13,377 nt of DNA from Planctomycetota bacterium (GTDB lineage Bacteria; Planctomycetota; Brocadiia; Brocadiales; Brocadiaceae): positions 1-13,377 of the forward strand of contig JAHFOW010000072.1 in assembly GCA_023261465.1 (NCBI GenBank), in the 5' to 3' direction. The notes beneath the pieces are model-generated. The model was given only the letters and a program-made list of their open reading frames with translations, did no database searches and was not told the origin of the DNA. Made by a program: the position numbers and the translations under genes. Each line of letters starts with the position of its first letter. Within the stretch, counting starts at the first letter, position 1. Shown here piece by piece: positions 1 through 6,131 of the stretch.

Positions 1-55
1 GAGGGTGTGACCCGAACAGTACAGCAAGGTTTTCCGTGAAAAAGGATAATGAAAA

Positions 56-367
56 ATGTTTGTACTCATTGTAGGTGGAGATCATCTCGGAAACATTCCA
101 AGGGAGCTTGATAAACTGGGGGTCGATTATATTCGCCATGTAACAGGACGAAGCGGACAGAAAATTAATGGGGGCATTCCGGAAACCGTTGATTTTATCA
201 TTGTGCTGTACGATTATGTGAATCATAATCTTGCGAATAAAATAAAAAAATGTGCCTTTAACCGGAGGATACCGGTTGTCTATGCGAAAAGGTCATGGTC
301 ATCTATTTATAGAAAAATGAAAGAAAGTCAAACGTTACGCTATAAAGTAGGATTACAGTTGTTATAA
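56..367 (+). CDS. DUF2325 domain protein, 103 aa
   Basis: This small soluble protein matches the DUF2325 pattern over its whole length. It opens with a Rossmann-like strand and glycine turn (VLIVGGDHLG, residues 3-12). A His and a GR pair follow (residues 28-32), then a central hydrophobic strand with Asp/His (VDFIIVLYDYVNH, 45-57), and a last strand with a basic-Ser motif (PVVYAKRSWSS, 73-83). The family function is not established; a nucleotide- or metal-binding role has been suggested only from the fold. The start is supported by AAGGA at 42-46, 9 bases upstream of the ATG. It is the first gene of a tight plus-strand run (20 bases to the next gene), which suggests co-transcription with the small cysteine proteins. 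The promoter must lie outside the window. Family call is fairly sure; function is unknown. Confidence 0.85.
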   Translation: MFVLIVGGDHLGNIPRELDKLGVDYIRHVTGRSGQKINGGIPETVDFIIVLYDYVNHNLANKIKKCAFNRRIPVVYAKRSWSSIYRKMKESQTLRYKVGLQLL

Positions 368-387
368 ATAAAATATACGGGAGTTTT

Positions 388-627
388 ATGGAAAAAATAA
401 TAAGAAACAATCGCCTTTCAGGGCGATGCCCATTTATGCAGAAACCACCCAGCAACGATTGTTATTGTGTGGATGAAATAGATAATCTTTTTATGGATGG
501 GACAATACATTTTTGCACGGGAAATTTTCTGGAGTGCAAGATTTATCGTTCTCTTCTTTCAAAACGTATGAAACTGAACTCTTCACCATACGAGCAGAAC
601 AGGATAGATATTGATAATAGGAGATAA
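388..627 (+). CDS. Small five-cysteine protein, paralog 1 (79 aa)
   Basis: I do not recognise a named family. The protein carries Cys at residues 14, 25, 27, 43 and 50, in the order CPFM-x-KPP, DCYCV, DGTIHFC, NFLECKIY. Two other proteins in this window (946-1134 and 1279-1479) share the same frame: CP[FY][ML]xKP, CYCV, a G-T/M-I/L-x-[FY]-C segment, and NFxxCx[IV]Y[KR]S. The cysteine spacing C-x10-C-x-C-x15-C-x6-C suits binding of an Fe-S cluster or Zn, or a redox role; this is inference. There is no signal peptide or membrane segment, so it is likely cytoplasmic. The start has GGGAG at 379-383, only 4 bases upstream. It has a longer polar tail than its paralogs (after residue 62). It lies 20 bases after the DUF2325 gene and 7 bases before the zinc-ribbon gene, so an operon is likely. 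Confidence 0.8.
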   Translation: MEKIIRNNRLSGRCPFMQKPPSNDCYCVDEIDNLFMDGTIHFCTGNFLECKIYRSLLSKRMKLNSSPYEQNRIDIDNRR

Positions 628-634
628 GGGAAAA

Positions 635-913
635 ATGAAAACAAATAGATTCTTTGTTTGTCCATACTGTGGCAATGTAGAAAAATTCAAAATATTTACC
701 AGCAATTATCAGGTCATTAAACAATCGCAAGAAACGGGGATGTGTATAGACAAAAGCGGTATATTACCTAATTTACGACAACATGACAACTATGTTGAAT
801 GCCAGAAGTGTTTAAAAAAGTCTGAATATGAGGTGGCTATTGATCTGGGGAGAAAATTTATTGAACATACTCGAAGTTTCAGCCTGGCAAACGTTTCATT
901 ACCCGTGAGGTAA
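635..913 (+). CDS. Small split zinc-ribbon protein (92 aa)
   Basis: The protein has two CxxC knuckles, CPYC at residues 9-12 and CQKC at 56-59, separated by about 43 residues. This fits a zinc ribbon whose two halves are divided by an insert; a fifth Cys is at 37. The C-terminal third is basic and polar with no membrane segment. The role could be nucleic-acid binding or structural; nothing in the sequence decides. I chose ATG 635 over an in-frame TTG at 611. It has AGGAG at 619-623, 11 bases upstream, and it avoids overlap with the preceding gene, which ends at 627. It sits between two copies of the five-cysteine family, in the same direction with short gaps, so it is probably part of the same transcript. 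The zinc-ribbon call rests on motif only, and no family name is offered. Confidence 0.75.
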   Translation: MKTNRFFVCPYCGNVEKFKIFTSNYQVIKQSQETGMCIDKSGILPNLRQHDNYVECQKCLKKSEYEVAIDLGRKFIEHTRSFSLANVSLPVR

Positions 914-945
914 ATAAATAACGAGTAATTACCATGGTGACAATG

Positions 946-1134
946 ATGGAAAATAAAACAAATGTGGATTCGGAGATGAGGCTATGCCCTTATTTAAAAA
1001 AACCACCAACTGATCAGTGTTACTGCGTAAAATTGGATAGTGGAAGTGTGAATGGAATGCTTTATTACTGTGGTAGAAATTTCCATGAATGTGAAATATA
1101 CAAGTCGTGTTCATGCACAAGGGATTTAAAGTAA
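946..1134 (+). CDS. Small five-cysteine protein, paralog 2 (62 aa)
   Basis: This is the second copy of the family at 388-627 and 1279-1479. With the start at 946 its first Cys is residue 14, exactly as in paralog 1. The core reads CPYLKKPP, QCYCV, GMLYYC, NFHECEIYKS, with Cys at 14, 25, 27, 42 and 49. It has two extra cysteines (55, 57) just after the shared core, not present in the other copies, and the spacer between the CxC and the fourth Cys is one residue shorter. The start is ambiguous: ATG at 934, 943 and 946 are all in frame. I prefer 946 because GGTGA (936-940) lies 5 bases upstream and the N-terminal length then matches the paralogs; a start at 934 would give 66 aa. Function is unknown; metal binding or redox is an inference from the cysteines. 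It follows the zinc-ribbon gene closely. Confidence 0.75.
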   Translation: MENKTNVDSEMRLCPYLKKPPTDQCYCVKLDSGSVNGMLYYCGRNFHECEIYKSCSCTRDLK

Positions 1135-1178
1135 GGCAGATAAACGCGTAAGGCGTAAACTGTAATTGTTTGCAGGTC

Positions 1179-1231
1179 AAACACCCCCTCCCCTTCCCCC
1201 GAACCCTCCCATCCTGGGGAGGGGGTTGTTT
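1179..1231. repeat. G/C-run palindromic intergenic repeat
   Basis: The left arm 1179-1193 (AAACACCCCCTCCCC) is the reverse complement of the right arm 1216-1231 (GGGGAGGGGGTTGTTT) apart from one inserted base. The arms flank a 22-base loop that is itself C-rich. Such pyrimidine/purine-run palindromes are typical of interspersed REP/MITE-like repeats in bacterial genomes. The AACAACCCCC-type end resembles the ends of the larger repeat at 10343-10418. It lies between paralogs 2 and 3 of the small-cysteine cluster and could form a hairpin in the transcript. It lacks the T-run of an intrinsic terminator. Confidence 0.65.
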
Positions 1232-1278
1232 ACCGTTAAATAATTCATTAACCTTTTGAGAAGATAAGGCGGTGTAAA

Positions 1279-1479
1279 ATGAGAAGAAATATACGAAATT
1301 CTTTAAAAAGACGGTGTCCGTTTATGAGGAAACCAGGAAATGACTGTTACTGCGTTGAGGAAATAGACAGTATTTTTGTGGAAGGAACAATAAAATATTG
1401 CATCATGAATTTTGTGGCGTGTGAAGTTTACAAATCGCTTCTTGCAAAACGGTTGTTGAAACTCCGTGACAATTTATAG
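1279..1479 (+). CDS. Small five-cysteine protein, paralog 3 (66 aa)
   Basis: This is the third copy of the local family. Cys residues are at 13, 23, 25, 41 and 48, within CPFMRKPG, NDCYCVEEID, EGTIKYC and NFVACEVYKS. It is closest to paralog 1: both have R-N near the N terminus, the CYCV-x-EID stretch, an F-x-x-G-T-I segment and a Y-[KR]-SLL-[SA]-KR continuation. It is one residue shorter between the first and second Cys. The start has AAGG at 1266-1269, 9 bases upstream. It is separated from paralog 2 by 144 bases carrying the palindromic repeat, so it may be expressed apart from the others. The C-terminal tail is short and basic. Function is unknown; the conserved cysteines suggest metal or redox chemistry, and there is no export signal. 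Confidence 0.8.
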   Translation: MRRNIRNSLKRRCPFMRKPGNDCYCVEEIDSIFVEGTIKYCIMNFVACEVYKSLLAKRLLKLRDNL

Positions 1480-1572
1480 CAAGCAATGTGTAAGTTATGA
1501 TAAATAACTCAAAAATGTTAAAAGAAGTAAGGGGTAATTAAAAACAAAGCTTGTGAAATAGATAGTACTCTT

Positions 1573-2253
1573 TTACCCGATAATATTTTGAATTGCTTCC
1601 CACACCTTACTAGCGATTACCTGTTCTGGCAACAATGCGTTGTTTTGTGTGCAATTGATGACCACCCAGCCTTTTTCCTTCATTGCAATATCCAAAAAAG
1701 TTTGTTGCGAGTTTTTTAGGTGGTTTATGTCCTTTTCATGGATATCCTTTTTTTCGGCGCCCAGATATGCCCGTTGCTCCTTTTTTTCGATAAGTTTGTA
1801 AGCGATATCTGCCGGCACATATAATAAAATGTTCAGGTCTGACCGTGGGATGCGGAAGATATGGTGTTCTAACGTATCTAACCACGGAAAAAACTTTTCT
1901 CTCTCCTGGGAAGAACTAAGTTTTCCGCCCTGATGGGCCTTGTTATCACATACATAACGATTTGAGACAATAATCTTCCCCTCATTGAGCCATGTTTCAA
2001 TTTGCTCCTTACATTCCCATCGGTCACCTGCATAGAGAAGCGCAGCAAGATATGGACTAACCATGTTTGCACTTCCAAATTCACCCGTAAGGTATCTGGT
2101 AACCATGTCCGCAAAAAAAGTTTTACCATACTGAGGAAAATCTGTAACAACTGCCGAGTACCCTTCCTTTAATAAGTGCTCACAAAGAAGCTTTGTTTGC
2201 ACCGTCTTTCCACTGCCATCAATACCGGTTATAACAATCAGTTTTCCCCGCAT
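1573..2253 (-). CDS. tmk: Thymidylate (dTMP) kinase
   Basis: The enzyme phosphorylates dTMP to dTDP with ATP, an essential cytoplasmic step of dTTP synthesis. The P-loop is GIDGSGKT at residues 10-17. GDRWE at 76-80 holds the Arg of the thymidylate site. NRY at 98-100, followed by NKAHQGGK, takes the place of the usual DRY..AYQG motif. A LID-like stretch with K158 and R161 (EKKEQRAYLG) is followed by DIHEKD...HL (170-179). At 226 aa it is slightly longer than the common 205-215 aa enzymes. In the NRY..AHQ subtype the Asp is replaced by Asn; I believe this is a recognised family variant rather than a damaged site. The start is supported by AGGAG (complement of 2263-2267), 9 bases from the ATG. 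It is transcribed alone, convergent with the small-cysteine cluster and divergent from the HEAT-repeat gene. Confidence 0.93.
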   Translation of the reverse strand: MRGKLIVITGIDGSGKTVQTKLLCEHLLKEGYSAVVTDFPQYGKTFFADMVTRYLTGEFGSANMVSPYLAALLYAGDRWECKEQIETWLNEGKIIVSNRYVCDNKAHQGGKLSSSQEREKFFPWLDTLEHHIFRIPRSDLNILLYVPADIAYKLIEKKEQRAYLGAEKKDIHEKDINHLKNSQQTFLDIAMKEKGWVVINCTQNNALLPEQVIASKVWEAIQNIIG

Positions 2254-2405
2254 TTAATAATTCTCCTCAGACATACAAAACTAACCAGATAACAAAACGA
2301 TTGGGAATCATAGCAATTTTATTGACAGTGTTCAACATTTAATAGAGAAAGTCTGAAGAAAAAATCATTTGAAGATTTAAAAGAACCATTGAATTATCTT
2401 TTATA

Positions 2406-2434
2406 TTGACCTGCAAAAGAGAATTTGCTAACAT
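2406..2434 (+). promoter_or_regulatory. Possible sigma70-type promoter for HEAT-trkAH unit
   Basis: TTGACC (2406-2411) and TAACAT (2429-2434) are separated by 17 bases, matching 5/6 and 4/6 of the consensus. The site sits about 110 bases upstream of the HEAT-repeat gene in an AT-rich divergent intergenic region. AT-rich DNA gives such matches by chance, so this is tentative. Confidence 0.3.
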
Positions 2435-2544
2435 TTTAAAATCCAACTATGTAACAACATTGCACTCTCGCCACATACTTCTTTAATTTCATACAAATAT
2501 TACTGATAAGTGAATGTTTTGGGCGTACAAATAAATTATAAATC

Positions 2545-4680
2545 ATGCTATATATGCAAAATCACTTTAAAATAACGCTGTGCCTGTCGCTCCTTCTTTC
2601 AGCAGTTTTTTCCGGTATGATAGGGTGTTCATCCATCCGTGGAAAGATTGTGATTGAAAAGGTAGAACCGAAGGCGGATGTAGAATTTCGTCGTAAAGTA
2701 GATGAATGGACAGAACAACTCCATTCCGATGACTCCACAATACGGAGTTCTGCGGCAGTTTCTTTATTGGGATTAAATCTTCTGGAAGCACAAGAACCCC
2801 TGATAGCTATACTCAAGAATGACAGGGAGCGGGAAGACGTCAGAATTTCAGTTATAAAAGCGTTTGGATTCGCAAGGGACGACCGTGCAACAAATGTTTT
2901 AATTGATTTGCTCGATAATGACGCAGTTCCAATACAGAATGCCTCTGCAGGGGCATTGGGAATGTTGCGAACAAGAACAGCTCTCAAGAAGATGTCGGAG
3001 TCAGTATTAGAACCCAAGCGGTCTCTTAACTCAAAAATGTTATTGGCAAAAGCGATGGGTAATACTAATGATAGGGATGTTGTTGACCCACTGATTAAAG
3101 TTCTTGCGATAGACGACCGGGGGGTAAGAGAAGTTGCTATGAAATCATTAGAAAAGATTACAAAACAGAAGAATGACAATGATTCTGCATGGTGGAAGGA
3201 GTGGTGGATTCGCAACAAAGCAAAGACACGCGAACAATGGCTAGAAGATATTGTATTAAAAGAGGAAGAAAACACTAAGCAATTAGAGGTAAAAAATGAC
3301 CAATTAAAACTTGAAGTGGCGCAAAAATCTATCAAATTCCTTGAAATTTGGACAGACAAGACAGATCCAAAGCCATTCATCGAAGCCATGAAGAGTGAAT
3401 ATCCAGATGTAAGAATATTTGCTGCAAAAGAATTAGCAAAGATGAAAGACCCCGCTATCGTTGATGTCTTAATCAATGCAATTTCTGATGAACGGGAAGA
3501 GGTACGGATTGAGGTGGTTCAGACCCTGGGCGAGATAGGGGATGAGAGGGCAGTCAAACCGTTGATCGGTACGCTTGACGATGAAAGTCCTGTCGTAAGA
3601 GAGAAGGCTGCCAGGGCACTGGGTAAACTGGGAAAATCTGAGGCGGAAGAGTCTCTTATCTCATCGCTACAAAATAATACCAATTTGTCTATTGTGTGTG
3701 CAATTATAGAATCACTTGGTCAAATTGGGGATCCACGTGCAGTAGAATCCCTGGTCGGTTTATTAACCCATAAGGAATCACAAATAAGAGAGTGTACGGC
3801 GGCTGCACTTGGGAAAATTCGTGATAACCGTTCTGTTGTGCCTCTGATCGCAGCCTTGAATGACGAGCAGGAGCGTGTACGCTGGTATGCTGCTGATAGT
3901 TTGGGAAAAATTGGCGACCTGTCGAGCGTTGATTCCCTCATAAAACTTCTTTCCGATACCAGCGCGCGGGTTCGTGAATCTGCGGTGACAGCATTAAGGC
4001 AAATGGGAAATCAAAAATCTGTAGAATCATTGATAAAGGCGCTTCAGGATGTGGATAAGCGGGTGGCAGATCAAGCGGCAGAATCCCTGGTTAATATCAA
4101 ACTGGCAGATTTTGATATTATGGATATCATAGCAAATACCTTTTATACCAGTAAGGACTATAAAAGGGCAGAGATAGTTTTTGAGAAGCAGCTTTCTGAA
4201 TATTCAAAACAGCCGGAACTCCAGGAAAAGATTGCGCAGACCAGGATAAAATTGGCAAAGACGCTCTTCACCCTTAAGGATTGGCAAAAGGCAATAGTTC
4301 TTTATGAGGAACTGGTAAAGCGATTCTCAAGCGACAATACGATAAAGACAGAACTCATTCTGTGCCTAAAAGAGATGAAACAATATGACCACGCCCTGGA
4401 GTGGTGTACAAATTGGATGAGAGAGACGCCTCAAAACAGCCAAATATGCTGGCAAAGCCGTTTGGATATTGCCAATGCCATGTTTGAACAGGGAAAGTGT
4501 GAAAATGTGAAGGGTCTTCTCGATGGTTTCAGGACAGAAGATCCAAATTTCGGCGGAGAAGAATTCAAACAGGGTTTTCAAAAATTACACGAACAATGCC
4601 TGGCAGAATTAGCTAACCCAAAAACATTAAGTCAAAATGCAGAATTGGAGCATAGTGTCAACAGTGATGATAAAAAATAA
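2545..4680 (+). CDS. HEAT- and TPR-repeat lipoprotein (711 aa)
   Basis: The N terminus looks like a lipoprotein signal: a hydrophobic stretch (residues 8-27) ending in MIGC-S, with C28 as the likely lipidated residue. About four HEAT-like units follow (60-207), then a Trp-rich linker (WWKEWW at 216-221). A Glu/Lys/Gln-rich helical stretch follows (235-265), then a second, more regular HEAT array (276-518) with repeated DxRAVxxLIxxL and VRxxAAxALGKIGD patterns. TPR-like helices (525-690) finish the protein. These solenoids bind other proteins; the partner is unknown. It would sit on the outer face of a membrane if the lipobox is used. No good SD precedes ATG 2545. Another ATG lies at 2554, and an in-frame TAA at 2539 excludes an earlier start. 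It ends 26 bases before trkA, so co-transcription is likely. Domain calls are firm; function and the link to K+ transport are inference. Confidence 0.85.
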   Translation: MLYMQNHFKITLCLSLLLSAVFSGMIGCSSIRGKIVIEKVEPKADVEFRRKVDEWTEQLHSDDSTIRSSAAVSLLGLNLLEAQEPLIAILKNDREREDVRISVIKAFGFARDDRATNVLIDLLDNDAVPIQNASAGALGMLRTRTALKKMSESVLEPKRSLNSKMLLAKAMGNTNDRDVVDPLIKVLAIDDRGVREVAMKSLEKITKQKNDNDSAWWKEWWIRNKAKTREQWLEDIVLKEEENTKQLEVKNDQLKLEVAQKSIKFLEIWTDKTDPKPFIEAMKSEYPDVRIFAAKELAKMKDPAIVDVLINAISDEREEVRIEVVQTLGEIGDERAVKPLIGTLDDESPVVREKAARALGKLGKSEAEESLISSLQNNTNLSIVCAIIESLGQIGDPRAVESLVGLLTHKESQIRECTAAALGKIRDNRSVVPLIAALNDEQERVRWYAADSLGKIGDLSSVDSLIKLLSDTSARVRESAVTALRQMGNQKSVESLIKALQDVDKRVADQAAESLVNIKLADFDIMDIIANTFYTSKDYKRAEIVFEKQLSEYSKQPELQEKIAQTRIKLAKTLFTLKDWQKAIVLYEELVKRFSSDNTIKTELILCLKEMKQYDHALEWCTNWMRETPQNSQICWQSRLDIANAMFEQGKCENVKGLLDGFRTEDPNFGGEEFKQGFQKLHEQCLAELANPKTLSQNAELEHSVNSDDKK

Positions 4681-4706
4681 TCACAGGTAAGGGATTTATA
4701 AAGAGC

Positions 4707-6062
4707 ATGAAAATTGTTATTGTCGGTGCAGGTGCAGTGGGATTTAATTTGGCAAAACAGTTATCAAAAGAAGGACATGACATATCTGTAGTCGAAAGAG
4801 ACCTGGAACTCGTACGGCGGATTAGTGAAAAATTGGATGTCTTTGTTGTGTCGGGAAGCGCAAGTTCACCTACCGTACTGGAAGAAGCCGGAATAAAAAG
4901 TGCGGATCTTGTATTAGCAGTTACGAATAGTGACGAGATTAATATGGTGGTATGTATACTCTCGCACAATTATGGCGTAAAAACCAAGATTGCCAGGATA
5001 AGAAACCCAGAGTTTTCAGGTGATCTGGAGGTCTTACACCAGAAGGGATTCCACATTGATCATGTGGTAAATCCAGAAACAATTACTATTAACTCTATCC
5101 TTAATATTATAGGAACTCCCGGAGCTATTTATGTGGCTGATTTTACTGAGGGAGATATACTCTTAAGGGGATTTAGCGTGCCTGCCGATGCGCCTATCGT
5201 AGGAAAAAAACTTTCGGAACTCAAGGAAGTCGAGGTATCCGATTCTTTTCTTATTGTTGCCATCCAGCGCAGCGAAGAGATGGTTATCCCGACGGGAGAA
5301 ACCAAATTAATGCCTCACGATAATATTTTCGTACTCGTAGCGAAGGGGGCGTTGCCTTATTTTCTTCCGATGGTTAATCGACGGGCGGATGAAGTGGAAA
5401 AGGTTATTCTCTATGGCGTCAACCGCGCGAGTCTTGAACTTGCAAAGAAACTGGAAGATCAAAAGGTTGGTGTTACGATAATTGAGCCTGATAGAGAAAA
5501 AACACAACAAGCTGCAACTGTTCTTGATAAAACGATCGTGCTTCAGGGAAGCGCCCTTGACATTGATCTTCTGAAAGAAGCTTCTGTTGATATTGCAGAC
5601 TTTTTTGTTGCTATGTCAGAAAATGAACAGTCCAATATCCTTTCTTCCCTGTTGGCAAAGAGGCTTGGCACAAAGAAAGCAATTGTCCTTACGGTAGATC
5701 CTGCGTTTGTACCCATTATTAATTCACTCGGTATGGATATTGTAATAAATCCGAGACTGATTACTGTGGGTTCTATACTACAACATATTCGGCGCGGACG
5801 TACCCTGTCGGTTGTAAAATTTCAGAATAGCGAAGCCGAGGCTATGGAATTAATAGCAGAGGAAAATTCAAAAATAGTCAATAAACCACTCAAGGATATC
5901 TCCTTTCCTCACGGTTCTATTCTCGGCGCTGTTGTACGTAATGGAATGATGCAGATACCGACTGGAAGTACCATTGTGTATCCCGGTGAGAGTGTTATAG
6001 TTTTTGCCCTTCCGAACGCCATCGAAAAGGTTCAATCCCTTTTTGGTTTCAAAAAAAATTAA
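4707..6062 (+). CDS. trkA: Trk potassium uptake regulatory subunit TrkA
   Basis: This is the cytoplasmic NAD(H)/nucleotide-binding gating subunit of the Trk K+ uptake system, acting on the TrkH pore. At 451 aa it has the usual bacterial TrkA layout of two RCK_N + RCK_C pairs. The first RCK_N starts with GAGAVG (residues 7-12) and an acidic strand end (VVERD, 28-32). The first RCK_C runs from about 140 to 220 and contains VGKKLSEL. The second RCK_N begins at about 231, and the second RCK_C covers about 370-446 (NKPLKDI, PTGSTIVYPGESVIVF). The second Rossmann turn reads YGVNRASLELA, so it lacks the GxGxxG pattern and may not bind nucleotide. TAAGGGA at 4688-4694 is a plausible SD. The gene lies 26 bases after the HEAT lipoprotein and 69 bases before trkH, so the three probably form an operon. 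Confidence 0.95.
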   Translation: MKIVIVGAGAVGFNLAKQLSKEGHDISVVERDLELVRRISEKLDVFVVSGSASSPTVLEEAGIKSADLVLAVTNSDEINMVVCILSHNYGVKTKIARIRNPEFSGDLEVLHQKGFHIDHVVNPETITINSILNIIGTPGAIYVADFTEGDILLRGFSVPADAPIVGKKLSELKEVEVSDSFLIVAIQRSEEMVIPTGETKLMPHDNIFVLVAKGALPYFLPMVNRRADEVEKVILYGVNRASLELAKKLEDQKVGVTIIEPDREKTQQAATVLDKTIVLQGSALDIDLLKEASVDIADFFVAMSENEQSNILSSLLAKRLGTKKAIVLTVDPAFVPIINSLGMDIVINPRLITVGSILQHIRRGRTLSVVKFQNSEAEAMELIAEENSKIVNKPLKDISFPHGSILGAVVRNGMMQIPTGSTIVYPGESVIVFALPNAIEKVQSLFGFKKN

Positions 6063-6131
6063 ACATTGCCTCGCGTGCATATCACCATGATGATTCCCAA
6101 TAGTATCCATTAAATTATATCCAGAGAGCAT

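Noticed and set aside
1..39. An open frame reaching TGA at 37-39, possibly the 3' end of an upstream gene
   Set aside because: Only 12 codons are visible, and another frame is also open through this stretch, so the call cannot be supported.
929..1180. An 83-codon minus-strand frame over paralog 2
   Set aside because: It is antisense to a gene with two close paralogs in the window and has no SD; its sequence resembles nothing.
1493..1509. Hairpin AGTTAT/ATAACT as a terminator of the small-cysteine cluster
   Set aside because: The stem is only 6 AT-rich base pairs with no T-run, so it is too weak to call.
2322..2327. A perfect TTGACA upstream of the HEAT-repeat gene
   Set aside because: No acceptable -10 hexamer lies 16-18 bases downstream; the nearest AT-rich match is only 11 bases away.
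2562..3476. A 304-codon open frame on the minus strand
   Set aside because: It lies wholly inside the HEAT-repeat gene, has a Ser/Phe-rich composition typical of an antisense shadow, and shows no domain or SD; the plus-strand repeats clearly encode the real protein.
4681..4706. c-di-AMP (ydaO-type) riboswitch controlling trkA
   Set aside because: Only 26 bases separate the genes; nothing of that size or pattern is present.
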